A DNA stretch of 64,000 nucleotides from Bacillus sp. F19 (GTDB lineage: Bacteria > Bacillota > Bacilli > Bacillales > Bacillaceae): assembly GCA_023823795.1 (NCBI GenBank), contig CP085710.1:3064001-3128000 (forward strand). Direction: 5' to 3'. Below the pieces are notes generated by a model that saw only the letters and a list, made by a program, of their open reading frames with translations, did not search any database and was not told the DNA's origin. Shown in pieces: positions 44,634-53,507 of this stretch (position 1 is the stretch's first letter; every line of letters starts with the position of its first letter). Made by a program: the position numbers and the translations under genes.

Positions 44634-45923
44634 ATGACAAAATATGAAGTGGCTATTGTAGGTGGAGGGATTGCGGGTTTAACGGCTGCGATCTATGCAG
44701 CAAAAGCAGGGAAACGAACCATTGTACTGGAACAACAAAAGCAGTTGGGAGGCAGAGCCATCACCAACAAAAAGCAGGGTGTGTATTTTAATTTGGGCGG
44801 GCATGCACTTTATAAAGGAGAGGCGCATGAAACATTTCGTGAACTCGGATTACGTATAGAGGGAAGCACTCCTTCTGTTGATGCTTACGGGATGTGGAAA
44901 AATCAATTATTAACCTTGCCAATGAACGTATCTTCCTTCATTCAAACTCCGATCCTAAGTCGGAGAGGAAAGCTTGAATTTGCAAAATGGTTCATCAAAT
45001 TCGGAAAAATGGACACAAGTATCTGGAATCAGATCAGTATACGCGATTGGATTGAATCTCAATTACATGATCCAATGCTGCGCAACGTGTTCTATGCACT
45101 TCTCCGAACATCTACTTATGTGCTTGCACCTGAATTACACGCTGCTGGTCCTGCCTTAAAGCAGCTGCAGCGTTCACTAAAAGGAGTCTTGTATCTCGAT
45201 AAAGGCTGGGGGACACTCGTAGAAGAACTACGTGAACTTGCTGTCCAACAAGGAGTGGAGCTGGTTACCGGTTGTAAAGTGGTTGCAGTTGAACATCAAG
45301 ATCAAAAAGTACACTCGATTTTATGTGTGGATGGCACTAAAATAGAAGCATCGAATGTTATACTGACTACACCTCCTTCCATTTCTCATAAACTAGTCCC
45401 CCATGCGGATCAAACAGCACTCGACACATGGAAAAAGCAAGCGATCGCTGTTACCATTGCCTGTCTAGATGTTGGATTACACCGGCTTCCTAAGCCAAAG
45501 CACCAATTTATCTATGGGTTAGATCAACCAATTTTATTTACGAACCAATCACGGGATGGAAAACCACGTGCAGCAATCCTGAGTGACGATGGGACACAAG
45601 TGATATCGCTTTTTAAATATCAGGGTCCACAAACAGATGCAGAGCAGGATGAGGAACAGTTGGAGCAAGTGTTAGATGTTGTTCAGCCCGGTTGGCGGAA
45701 TGAATTGGTTACCAGACAGTATCTGCCGAAAATGACGGTTGTCCACGATTTTCCTCATATGAAACGAATTGAGGATCCAGGCCCTGCTATTCCTGAAATT
45801 GAGGGACTATATGTAGCCGGTGATTGGGTCTCGTACGGGGAGTTACTCGTGGATGCATCCGTAGCCAGCGCTAAACGTGCAGTTTCACATCTATTAAACT
45901 CTAGAGAGGATATCAAATTATGA
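44634..45923 (+). CDS. FAD-dependent oxidoreductase (amine oxidase/phytoene-desaturase-like)
   Basis: About 429 residues from ATG 44634 after AAAAGGATG; an upstream in-frame TTG at 44574 lies inside the ECF41 promoter and is rejected. The N-terminal motif EVAIVGGGIAGLTAAIYAAK binds FAD, followed by GGRAITNKK. The C-terminal FAD segment reads IEGLYVAGDWVSYGELLVDA. Its stop overlaps the sigma factor start (ATGA). ECF41 factors are usually paired with such oxidoreductases or with carboxymuconolactone decarboxylases. Substrate unknown. Confidence 0.92.
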   Translation: MTKYEVAIVGGGIAGLTAAIYAAKAGKRTIVLEQQKQLGGRAITNKKQGVYFNLGGHALYKGEAHETFRELGLRIEGSTPSVDAYGMWKNQLLTLPMNVSSFIQTPILSRRGKLEFAKWFIKFGKMDTSIWNQISIRDWIESQLHDPMLRNVFYALLRTSTYVLAPELHAAGPALKQLQRSLKGVLYLDKGWGTLVEELRELAVQQGVELVTGCKVVAVEHQDQKVHSILCVDGTKIEASNVILTTPPSISHKLVPHADQTALDTWKKQAIAVTIACLDVGLHRLPKPKHQFIYGLDQPILFTNQSRDGKPRAAILSDDGTQVISLFKYQGPQTDAEQDEEQLEQVLDVVQPGWRNELVTRQYLPKMTVVHDFPHMKRIEDPGPAIPEIEGLYVAGDWVSYGELLVDASVASAKRAVSHLLNSREDIKL

Positions 45924-46786
45924 ATATTGAATCGCTCTATCAAACCTATCAACCTTTGCTTTTTTCCTTAGCCTATCGCATGTTAGGCAGCGTGATGGAT
46001 TCAGAGGATATTGTCCAAGAAGCGTTTATTACCTTTGATCAGCTCCCTAACCGTGAAAATATTGAAAACAAAAAAGCGTATCTAAGTAAAATTGTAACCA
46101 ACCGTTGTCTTGATTTGATACGGTCATCCGCAAAAAAACGTGAGGTATATGTTGGACCGTGGCTTCCAGAACCATTGCTTGAAATAGAGAATCCACCAAA
46201 CGATCCTTCAAAAGATTTTTTGCAACAAGAATCAATCTCTACTGCATATTTGCTATTATTACAACAACTAAATGCGATTGAACGAGCCGTCTTTTTGCTT
46301 CGTGAAGTTTTCCAATATTCCTATGATGAAATAGCTGAAATTCTTGGCAAAAGCAATGCTAACTGTCGGCAAATTTTTCACCGTACGAAAAAAAGTATGG
46401 ATTTTGACCCTGATAAGCAGCCTTCGATCTCAATCGTGGAATCAAAAGTAAAAGAGTTTGTACAGTCCATCTTAAATGGAAACGTAAATCAATTATTAGA
46501 ACTTGTCAGCGAAGATGTCACGATGTACTCAGATGGGGGCGGAAAAGTAAAAGCTGCCCAATTACCTATTTTCGGTGCTACCAGAGTAATCCAATTGCTT
46601 CAAAACTTATTGAAAATGTATGCAGGAAAGTTCACCATCACATTTACTACAGTCAACGGGCTTCCAGGACTGATATTAACAACCGATGATCACCTACAAT
46701 ATGTATACTCCTTTGCCTTTAACGGCAATCGAATTCAGACGATCTACTCGGTTGCTAATCCCGATAAACTACGACATTTACAATAG
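45920..46786 (+). CDS. ECF41 group sigma factor with SnoaL-like C-terminal domain
   Basis: 288 residues, longer than a plain ECF sigma. Sigma2 (about 5-75) has AYRMLGSVMDSEDIVQEAF; sigma4 (about 105-160) has RAVFLLREVFQYSYDEIAEI. The linker carries WLPEP (near 78), the ECF41 signature, and the C-terminal SnoaL-like domain contains SDGGGKV (near 195), the second ECF41 signature. No anti-sigma gene is present; the fused domain controls activity in this group. Confidence 0.95.
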   Translation: MNIESLYQTYQPLLFSLAYRMLGSVMDSEDIVQEAFITFDQLPNRENIENKKAYLSKIVTNRCLDLIRSSAKKREVYVGPWLPEPLLEIENPPNDPSKDFLQQESISTAYLLLLQQLNAIERAVFLLREVFQYSYDEIAEILGKSNANCRQIFHRTKKSMDFDPDKQPSISIVESKVKEFVQSILNGNVNQLLELVSEDVTMYSDGGGKVKAAQLPIFGATRVIQLLQNLLKMYAGKFTITFTTVNGLPGLILTTDDHLQYVYSFAFNGNRIQTIYSVANPDKLRHLQ

Positions 46787-46830
46787 AAGACTCCATGCAA
46801 ATCACAGTTCTCGCTCTATCAATCAGACAC

Positions 46831-46873
46831 AAAAAACAACTGGCCAATTTTATCTAAGCCAGCTGTTTTTTAC
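46831..46873 (+). terminator. Terminator of the ECF41 operon
   Basis: AAAACAACTGGC, loop, GCCAGCTGTTTTTT; stem with one bulge. Confidence 0.8.
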
Positions 46874-47114
46874 TATTTATCGATCACTGCTTCGTTCCTG
46901 AACTAAGTTGGCTTTTCTTTAATAAGATCTTTGAAACGATCTTCCGCAATCTGGCCCGTTTATTTAAGAACAACTGCCTGTTCCAGTAAAGAACTTTTTT
47001 TCTATGGAACATCATCGACACCCACAGATGGAACCCGCCACCTGACGTGAACCCCGAACAGCCATAAAGAACAAAGAGCCGTTTTTACAATAAACAAAGA
47101 TGATCGTCATCTTG
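46874..47114. other. Intergenic stretch with a repeat-tail copy
   Basis: Holds CTGGCCCGTTTATTTAAGAAC (read from about 46951), a degenerate repeat-family tail. No gene is supported. Confidence 0.35.
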
Positions 47115-48341
47115 TTATTTATCGAATACAAATTCAGGATTAATGGCTATAGGATTTTTCATGACAAATAGCTTCTTCTGGATCATCGAAAAAAGGGGAG
47201 TCTTGAAAGCAGCAGATACGATGTATGGTCGGATCCCTTTCACAAATTTTGACGAAGTAAAAAACAAATTTCCCATTCGCTCTTGAATTTGGTGAATTTC
47301 CTCAATCTCCTCACTTCGAATTTCTTGGACTCTACAGAGAACTTTAGCTGAGACATCACATTTTTGAAGCGCATCCCAAATAACATCAGCCGCCACAACT
47401 GCTGTCGTTACTGCTAAAGAAACTCCTATTGCTCCTACAGGAGATGAACAATGAGCAGCATCACCGATCAGCAAGCAGCCATTCTTTGCCCACGTTTTAA
47501 CCATATGATTCTTAGCTTGAAGTGGTACGAATGGTTTAAAGTCAACCAAAGATTCAGCAAATTCATCAAATCCTTTGTTAGCATGCATAATTTCCTGACG
47601 AAAATAATCTATCCCTTGACGCTGTGTTTCTTTCCATTCACCCCGTGGTAAAGCAATGCCTACTTGAAGTAAATTAGGGTATTTCGGCAGTGTTATATAG
47701 CTGTGTCCCTCTGTGATTTTAAATCGTAATTCTTCTCCCCAATGAGAAGGCCGTTTTACACTGAACCAGATTAGATCACCAGGATAATGTTGATATTCTA
47801 ATTCAAAACCACCTAAACGACGAATCGTGGAAAACCGTCCATCAGCTCCGACTACTATTTTCGCCTGAATTTCAAGCAGCTCTTTATTTTCCCCATCAAC
47901 AACCACTCCTGTTACTGTTCCATCCTTCTCGAGCAGTTTTTTTACCGGGGCATGAAACATCATATCAAACGTTGGATATTCCTTTGCTTTTTTGTACAGT
48001 GCTTGAAGTAAAATAGGCTGAGGAATCCAGAGAGCATAAGGTGCTTCTGCAATCATGGAAGTAAAATCAAAGTCACCTTTCTTTTTATCATAATGATAAA
48101 AAGCACCTTTCTTTAGCTTAGAATGAGGCAATTGTTCGATATACTCGCGTAATTTCAATTGATTAAGCAATTGAATAAAACGAGGCTGAAGCACTTCTCC
48201 ACGGTATTCACGATCAAAATTATCGTGGCTCTCTAAGACGATTACTTGAACACCAACCTTAGCCAGCAATAAGCCCAGCATCATACCCGCTGGTCCTCCA
48301 CCAACAACAATGACATCCTTTTGTAATTTTTCATTAATCAT
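47115..48341 (-). CDS. FAD-dependent aromatic-ring-type monooxygenase
   Basis: About 408 residues from ATG 48341 (MINEKLQKDVIVVGGG), with GGGAGG upstream; the longer frame from 48425 lacks a site. Motifs of the PHBH/UbiH class: VIVVGGGPAGMMLGLLLAK, a DG motif in VVGADGRFSTIRR, and GD in CLLIGDAAHCSSPVGAIG. It hydroxylates an aromatic or polyketide-like substrate using NAD(P)H and oxygen. Substrate unknown. It is single and not clearly part of the ECF41 unit. Confidence 0.92.
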   Translation of the reverse strand: MINEKLQKDVIVVGGGPAGMMLGLLLAKVGVQVIVLESHDNFDREYRGEVLQPRFIQLLNQLKLREYIEQLPHSKLKKGAFYHYDKKKGDFDFTSMIAEAPYALWIPQPILLQALYKKAKEYPTFDMMFHAPVKKLLEKDGTVTGVVVDGENKELLEIQAKIVVGADGRFSTIRRLGGFELEYQHYPGDLIWFSVKRPSHWGEELRFKITEGHSYITLPKYPNLLQVGIALPRGEWKETQRQGIDYFRQEIMHANKGFDEFAESLVDFKPFVPLQAKNHMVKTWAKNGCLLIGDAAHCSSPVGAIGVSLAVTTAVVAADVIWDALQKCDVSAKVLCRVQEIRSEEIEEIHQIQERMGNLFFTSSKFVKGIRPYIVSAAFKTPLFSMIQKKLFVMKNPIAINPEFVFDK

Positions 48342-48426
48342 TACACATATTTCCTCCCTATTTTTAAATGTTAACATGGAATTATATGTAAAAAAATCGA
48401 TGTAATGCTTGCTTTTGTTATTCAAG

Positions 48427-48570
48427 AATCTGGCCCTTATGTAGAAGAACTTCAGAATCCGCTTACTCCGTTAAACTGCCCTTTAATGGAGTAACTTACA
48501 AATTCAAGATGCACTATCTAATTTCCTTTCTTACTTCAGAATCTGGCCCGATTGCGGAACAAAAAATTCC
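48427..48570. repeat. Cluster of degenerate repeat tails
   Basis: Three short copies follow one another: CTGGCCCTTATGTAGAAGAAC (from 48430), CTGCCCTTTAATGGAGTAAC (from 48476) and CTGGCCCGATTGCGGAACA (from 48543). Confidence 0.5.
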
Positions 48571-48688
48571 TGCATATCAATACAGGAATTTTAATCAAAC
48601 TTTATTATAAATTATCGAACTTTTTACAAATTATCAGACTTTATTTTAAATCGACAACTTCTTCCGGAGCAGAAAACGAAATCTCCCG

Positions 48689-49303
48689 TTACTTGATTTC
48701 GATCGCCGAAGCCTTGTTGTCCCAATCCGAAGCCATATTAGCAGTTTTACCATACCAATCGGAATGTCTAAAGAGGACTCCTCTGCCATACCCTTGATAT
48801 GAAGTATGCTCCCACAGCGTCGTCGAATAGCTATAAGAAGGTGACGCAGTACTTAAAGAGGAAATTCTGTCATTCCAGCTGGAAGACAAGTTTGTAAACC
48901 CGTCTCTCCAATAAATATACTGCCCACCTTTATATTTATACTCATAGAAATCGGTACAACAAGGACCACTACCCATGATCTCGACTTTGTTTTGAAGTCT
49001 TTGTTTATCTTTTTCGATAAATGCCTGCAAAGTTTCCCTACTCGTAAATCCATACGCCAACCAATCGCCCTTTTTATTCTGTTTAGGCAGAACCATGGTT
49101 ACTTTTATGTCTTTGTTGGATTTGTTATTCACTTCGACCTGGGAATCCACATCTTTTCCATCCACAGTTAAATAGTGGAACGATTTAATCGTATAATCCT
49201 GTTTGTTTTCGGCCGCAATAGATACATTAGAAAAAGAGAAAATCGCCAATAAGCTAAAAGAAACAGCAATCACGAGACTGTAAAGCGTTTTCGATTTAAT
49301 CAC
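48689..49303 (-). CDS. Secreted protein with beta/gamma-crystallin-like C-terminal domain
   Basis: 204 residues. A signal peptide covers about 1-30 (SLVIAVSFSLLAIFSF, cleavage near SIAAEN). The middle domain has a Cys pair in GSGPCCTDFYEY. The C-terminal part, TLWEHTSYQGYGRGVLFRHS then ASDWDNKASAIEI, has the (Y/W)xxxx(Y/F)xG and D/N-x-(S/A)-S pattern of beta/gamma-crystallin Greek keys, which often bind calcium. Exported; function unknown. ATG 49303 follows AATAGGGAGTG. Confidence 0.8.
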   Translation of the reverse strand: MIKSKTLYSLVIAVSFSLLAIFSFSNVSIAAENKQDYTIKSFHYLTVDGKDVDSQVEVNNKSNKDIKVTMVLPKQNKKGDWLAYGFTSRETLQAFIEKDKQRLQNKVEIMGSGPCCTDFYEYKYKGGQYIYWRDGFTNLSSSWNDRISSLSTASPSYSYSTTLWEHTSYQGYGRGVLFRHSDWYGKTANMASDWDNKASAIEIK

Positions 49304-49587
49304 TCCCTATTCATAAATTAAATACCTTATAAATATAATTGAATTTATTTTTTTCTTTAAGATTCGAAATACACATTTTAAACCCAGACTATATTACCAG
49401 TTTTTACCACTAATTTTGGCGCCAACGACAAATAAAAACTTTCTTCTACAATAAACTCATATTAAACGAGTTTTTTTACTTGCAGCAACAAGACAGGAAA
49501 TCCAAGATAACCGGGATTACTGTAGACTTGAAATAAAGTTTGATTAAATTAACTCTATAAACCTTAATAAAAGAGCAAATAGAAAAA
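49304..49587. other. Intergenic stretch without recognisable gene
   Basis: About 280 bp AT-rich sequence upstream of the secreted protein gene. Nothing beyond the expected promoter can be supported. Confidence 0.35.
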
Positions 49588-49623
49588 GCGTGTTTTGAAA
49601 AAAGATTGATCAAAACATGCTCT
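49588..49623 (-). terminator. Terminator of the GNAT gene
   Basis: AGCGTGTTTTGA pairs with TCAAAACATGCT; on minus it is followed by a TTTTTC tract. Confidence 0.65.
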
Positions 49624-49641
49624 TAATATATTCAATTAAAT

Positions 49642-49760
49642 TATTCTTTTATAAAAATGTTTGATCATTTTTGTGATCCTTATTCCATTAAAGCGCCCTT
49701 ATGTGGAAGACTCGAATTCAAGATAATCATAAAAGACATTAATAATGATCTTCCTCTTTT
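49642..49760. repeat. Dispersed repeat, long copies
   Basis: 49642-49712 matches 23192-23263 (TATTCTTTTATAAAAATG, TTGATCATTT, GCGCCC, TGTGGAAGA). Its right part (49690-49760: GGAAGACTCGAATTCAAGAT, GATCTTCCTCTTTTGCCCC) matches 44350-44421. Confidence 0.7.
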
Positions 49761-49782
49761 GCCCCCTAATCTTGAATAACTA

Positions 49783-50202
49783 CTACTTTGATTTAAAGTA
49801 TATGATTTCAGTATCTCCTTCATCTAAATTTTCAACTATACCACTCTGAATAAATCCATTTGTATTAAATACTTTCTGCATATTTATGTTAGAACGATTA
49901 GTAGAAGAAAATACCTTCGTAGTAGGAGATGTACTAATCATATAATCCATCAGTAAGCTTGCATATCCTTTTCGTCTTTTGGACGGTGACACAATAATTA
50001 GTGATATAAAAGAACATTCAAAGAAGTTAGTATCGTAAATTAAAAATCCCACAATGTTCTCTTCTTCTTTCGCAATTATACAGTGTCCTAGCTCAATGGC
50101 ATTCTCAATATAGTCTCGTCTGCTTGTGTTGCCAATAACCTCACTGTCTATATTCACTATTTTGTCCAAATCTTCAATATTAGCCTTAACAACGGTCTTC
50201 AT
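49783..50202 (-). CDS. GNAT family N-acetyltransferase
   Basis: 139 residues from ATG 50202 (MKTVVKANIEDLDKIV) after AAAAGGGGAAG; the longer frame from 50238 is not supported. Motif A reads LIIVSPSKRRKGYASLLMDY near 75-94, the acetyl-CoA site. The C-terminal NGFIQSGIVEN segment fits the fold. Acceptor unknown; single gene. Confidence 0.9.
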   Translation of the reverse strand: MKTVVKANIEDLDKIVNIDSEVIGNTSRRDYIENAIELGHCIIAKEEENIVGFLIYDTNFFECSFISLIIVSPSKRRKGYASLLMDYMISTSPTTKVFSSTNRSNINMQKVFNTNGFIQSGIVENLDEGDTEIIYFKSK

Positions 50203-50278
50203 CTTACTTCCCCTTTTTAAGTTTTTCTCTAAATCCAATAGCTCCCTTATTCAATAATCCTACCCAATTTTTCATTAT

Positions 50279-50331
50279 GTAGAGAGCGATTACCTTATAC
50301 AGCAATCGCGCCCTTTAATGGAATAACTTTT
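50279..50331. repeat. Dispersed hairpin repeat, copy 6
   Basis: AGAGCGATT, 12-base loop, AATCGC, GCCCTTTAATGGAATAAC. Confidence 0.6.
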
Positions 50332-50437
50332 TTAGGGAAAATTAGACTAGTTAAAAATAGAACTATTTTATGAGAAATATACTTTGCTTGTATGATAAAG
50401 TGAAATTTTAGAAAAAAAACTCGAAGGATGTGGTATC

Positions 50438-51055
50438 TTGAGGTTAAATGTAAAAATTTTGTTTGTTGTTTTTATTTGTTTCATGTTTTTTATACCAAAT
50501 TCAACCTTTGCTCAAGAAGTTTTACACAAAGGAAGTCAAGGACAAGCAGTTTATGACTTGCAAGAGAATTTAAAGAAAATGGGTTACTTTACCAGTAATC
50601 CTACAGGGTATTATGGTTCTATTACAGATAATGCAGTTAGACAATTTCAGCTAGATACTAGACTATTCCCAGATGGAGTCTTTGGATTCCAAACGCAACA
50701 AAAATTAAATAGTATAGAAATGATGGCAAGGGTTGTTCATGGAGAAGCTCGCGGTGAATCTTATGAAGGAAAAGTAGCTGTAGCTGCTGTTATTATGAAT
50801 CGGATGTCAACGCCAGGTTTTCCTAAAAATACTTACGATGTTATTTTCCAGACGAATGCTTTTACAGCTGTACATGATGGTCAATATTATTTGACCCCTA
50901 ACAGCTATTCTTATCGAGCAGTCATTGATGCTTTAAAAGGCTGGGACCCTACGCATGGTTCTGTTTATTATTATAATCCCCTCTTGGCATCTGATGAATG
51001 GATTTTTACTAGGGAAACAGTAATTAGAATAGGAAACCACTTATTTGCAAAGTAA
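50438..51055 (+). CDS. SleB-like cell wall hydrolase with PG-binding domain
   Basis: 205 residues, start TTG 50438. Signal peptide about 1-25 (cleavage after STFA). A PG_binding_1 domain at about 30-85 (GSQGQAVYDLQENLKKMGYF, DNAVRQFQLDTRLFPDG). A hydrolase_2 domain at about 93-205 with the catalytic Glu in ARVVHGEARGESYEGKVAVA. This is the domain order of SleB, a lytic transglycosylase of spore cortex, but it is about 100 residues shorter than the B. subtilis enzyme, mainly in the linker. A vegetative wall hydrolase is possible. Confidence 0.9.
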   Translation: MRLNVKILFVVFICFMFFIPNSTFAQEVLHKGSQGQAVYDLQENLKKMGYFTSNPTGYYGSITDNAVRQFQLDTRLFPDGVFGFQTQQKLNSIEMMARVVHGEARGESYEGKVAVAAVIMNRMSTPGFPKNTYDVIFQTNAFTAVHDGQYYLTPNSYSYRAVIDALKGWDPTHGSVYYYNPLLASDEWIFTRETVIRIGNHLFAK

Positions 51056-51197
51056 AAGCTAACCTACATAATACTAAGTAAATCTTATATTATAGGGGTA
51101 GCGTCAGGAAAATGCGGATTTACAACGATAAGGAAACAAATTAAAAAGCCCAACTTCTCTGCAAATCAAAATAGAGAAATTGAGCTTTTCAGTTACT

Positions 51198-51830
51198 TCA
51201 TTTATTTATTGAATTCATTAACTGGAAGAAGTATTCAGGTTTATGAGTCTTATTTAGGTTATACCATGAATGTAATGTATCTGGTGTAAATACATCTATT
51301 TTTTTCAGTACTTCCATCGCAAATTCCAGAGGAGCTACTCCTGATGCAGTAACTAAATTCGCATCAGATACCGCAGGTCCCAACTCATAAAACTTTTCTC
51401 CTTTATAATTAGGACATACCATATTAATATACTCTAAGTTATTACTTGTATGCTTTCTAGAATCTAGGTATCCCATATTCGCGAGGCCCTCAGTTGCACC
51501 ACAAATTGCAGCAACAATAGTGCCAAGCTTTAAAGCTTGGCCAATTCTTTCCAAGATAGGTTGATGAATATCTTCTCTCCAAGTAGTCCCTCCTGGTAAA
51601 ATTAAAAGATCTTTACTCTCAAGAGTACATTCATCAAGGGAAATATCTGGTTTTATGCTCAGTCCTCCCATGGTAGTAATAATTCCTTTATTAGCTCCCA
51701 CTGTAATTACTTTTAAAGGTGCTAAATCCTTTTTGAAATATCTTCCTGAGTTTAGTTCAGCAATTAAATGTCCATATTCCCAGTCTGACATTGTATTAAA
51801 TACATAAAGATAAACTTTTTTTGTTTGCAT
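51198..51830 (-). CDS. DJ-1/PfpI family protein
   Basis: About 210 residues from ATG 51830 (MQTKKVYLYVFNTMSDWEYG). The nucleophile elbow VAAICGATEGLA carries the reactive Cys (near 101), preceded by LLILPGGTTW. The family includes type 1 glutamine amidotransferase-like proteins, chaperone/deglycase and general stress proteins. It is transposon cargo, downstream of the WYL regulator on minus, and so probably regulated by it. Target unknown. Confidence 0.9.
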   Translation of the reverse strand: MQTKKVYLYVFNTMSDWEYGHLIAELNSGRYFKKDLAPLKVITVGANKGIITTMGGLSIKPDISLDECTLESKDLLILPGGTTWREDIHQPILERIGQALKLGTIVAAICGATEGLANMGYLDSRKHTSNNLEYINMVCPNYKGEKFYELGPAVSDANLVTASGVAPLEFAMEVLKKIDVFTPDTLHSWYNLNKTHKPEYFFQLMNSINK

Positions 51831-51905
51831 CCAATAACACTCCAATCACAATTGATATAGCCTATTATAAAATAACTTCCCTGACAGCTAACGTCAGGGA
51901 AGTTA

Positions 51906-52868
51906 TCATATTTGATAAAATTTTATTAATTCCGACAGAACTTCAACAAGTCTTTTCTTAAGACTTATTGGCTCAATAACTTGAATAGATTTACCGTACG
52001 GTAAAAGTAAATAAGGTACATATGTATGTATCATACCTTTTTCAAGAAGAAATACTGCTTGATTTGAAGTCCGTTCTTGTAAATAATGTCCTAAAAACCA
52101 ATGTTGGCAAATATCATCCAACGCCCTTGTATTTCCATTAATAACTAAAGAAATAATCCCTTCCTTATCTTCTATAGTTGGAAGGAGGTTTATCATAAAA
52201 AAGTCACGTGCTGAAAAGTTTTCTGGCCGGTTAAACTTATTTTCGATTAGCATTAGACTTTCAATTCGATCTACTCTAAAACTTCGGATATCATTCCTAA
52301 GATGACAAAATCCAATCACATACCACTTATTATTCCAATAAATAATTCTGTACGGATCAACCAATCTATACTTTGATTTCTCTTCGCCACTTTTATAGTA
52401 TTGAATTTTTACAGTGTATCCGTCAGCTACGGCCTTCTCCAACTCCCTCAAGAAAGGTTCCATGGAAAGGGAACTTAATCGACTTATTACTTCAAGACTG
52501 GTTAAATGTTGGTTTATCTTTGTTTCCTGCTCTTGATTTGAATATTTGCTTAGCTTTGAAATAGCCCTAATTAGTACTTCACCACCATAATATCCGGCTT
52601 CTTCTGCAAAAACAGCAGCATGATAAAGTGAGGTTTGCTCTTCAAAATCAAAAAAAAGAGGAGCTTCAATAAAACTGTTCAATAAAGTGTATCCACCGTT
52701 ATGTCCTGGTTCTGAAATTATAGGTACGCCACTTGTTGAAAGTGTATCAATATAACGATACACAGTCCTTATATTCATCTCTAACTTTTCTGAAATTTGT
52801 TTTGCAGTAATTTTTTCACCTGAACTAAGCATCCATAGAATTGCTAGTATATTGTCAATTTTAGGCAT
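51906..52868 (-). CDS. HTH/WYL-domain transcriptional regulator (YafY/YobV type)
   Basis: 320 residues. The N-terminal HTH_11 contains ITAKQISEKLEMNIRTVYRY (about 17-40). The WYL domain (about 150-225) contains YRLVDPYRIIYWNNKWYVIG and RSFRVDRIESL. A C-terminal WCX-like extension follows. WYL regulators sense small ligands or nucleic acids. It is adjacent to the DJ-1/PfpI gene, a frequent pairing, and lies between it and tnpR as transposon cargo. Confidence 0.93.
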   Translation of the reverse strand: MPKIDNILAILWMLSSGEKITAKQISEKLEMNIRTVYRYIDTLSTSGVPIISEPGHNGGYTLLNSFIEAPLFFDFEEQTSLYHAAVFAEEAGYYGGEVLIRAISKLSKYSNQEQETKINQHLTSLEVISRLSSLSMEPFLRELEKAVADGYTVKIQYYKSGEEKSKYRLVDPYRIIYWNNKWYVIGFCHLRNDIRSFRVDRIESLMLIENKFNRPENFSARDFFMINLLPTIEDKEGIISLVINGNTRALDDICQHWFLGHYLQERTSNQAVFLLEKGMIHTYVPYLLLPYGKSIQVIEPISLKKRLVEVLSELIKFYQI

Positions 52869-52931
52869 ATAATTCCACCTCTATATGGAATTTATTTTCT
52901 ACTATATTTTTCCGATTTTTAGTATAACCCA

Positions 52932-53507
52932 TCAACTGTTCCCTTCTGATAGCTTTCTATATAATGAGGCCCTAGACACATTTGTAATTTCACAAATTTG
53001 ATTTACAGTCATATTTCCTTCTTTATATAGCTTCACCGCATAATTCATTCCAGCATGATTTTTATGATATTTCTTTAATCGGCCTTTAAATTTTCCTTCT
53101 TTCTTGGCCAGATCAATCCCTTCACGTTGACGCATACGAATAAGATCTCGTTCTAATTGGTTAACACCAGCCATTATCGTAATTAAGAATTGGCTGTATG
53201 GATTATCTTCTGATAAATCTAACCAAGTATCTTTTAATGATTTTAAATTGGCCTTTTTATCCCGTATGTAATCAATCAATTCAAATAAATCCTGCGTACT
53301 TCGAGTGATCCGAGTTAAGTCTGTAACATAAATAATGTCACTCTCCTGTAAATCCTCTAACATTTTTTGAAGTTGCTCACGATCCTTTGTTGCTCCAGAA
53401 ACTTTTTCTTCAAAAATAATATCCATTCCAATTTCGTTCAATTGCTGAAATTGCCTTGATGGATTTTGGCTAGTCGAACTGACACGTATATAACCGATTT
53501 TCCGCAA
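52932..53507 (-). CDS. tnpR: Serine resolvase TnpR
   Basis: 191 residues. The catalytic Ser lies in GYIRVSSTSQNPSRQFQQL, followed by VSGATKDREQL and ITRSTQDLFEL, then the C-terminal HTH (MTVNQICEITNVSRASLYRK). It resolves cointegrates at the adjacent res site. Divergent from tnpA, complete, and probably still active although tnpA is broken. Confidence 0.95.
   Translation of the reverse strand: MRKIGYIRVSSTSQNPSRQFQQLNEIGMDIIFEEKVSGATKDREQLQKMLEDLQESDIIYVTDLTRITRSTQDLFELIDYIRDKKANLKSLKDTWLDLSEDNPYSQFLITIMAGVNQLERDLIRMRQREGIDLAKKEGKFKGRLKKYHKNHAGMNYAVKLYKEGNMTVNQICEITNVSRASLYRKLSEGNS

Noticed and set aside
51086-51099. Target duplication of the Tn1546-like transposon
   Set aside because: The five bases at the left (TTATA) and right (ATACC) differ; the right side is IS231 sequence.
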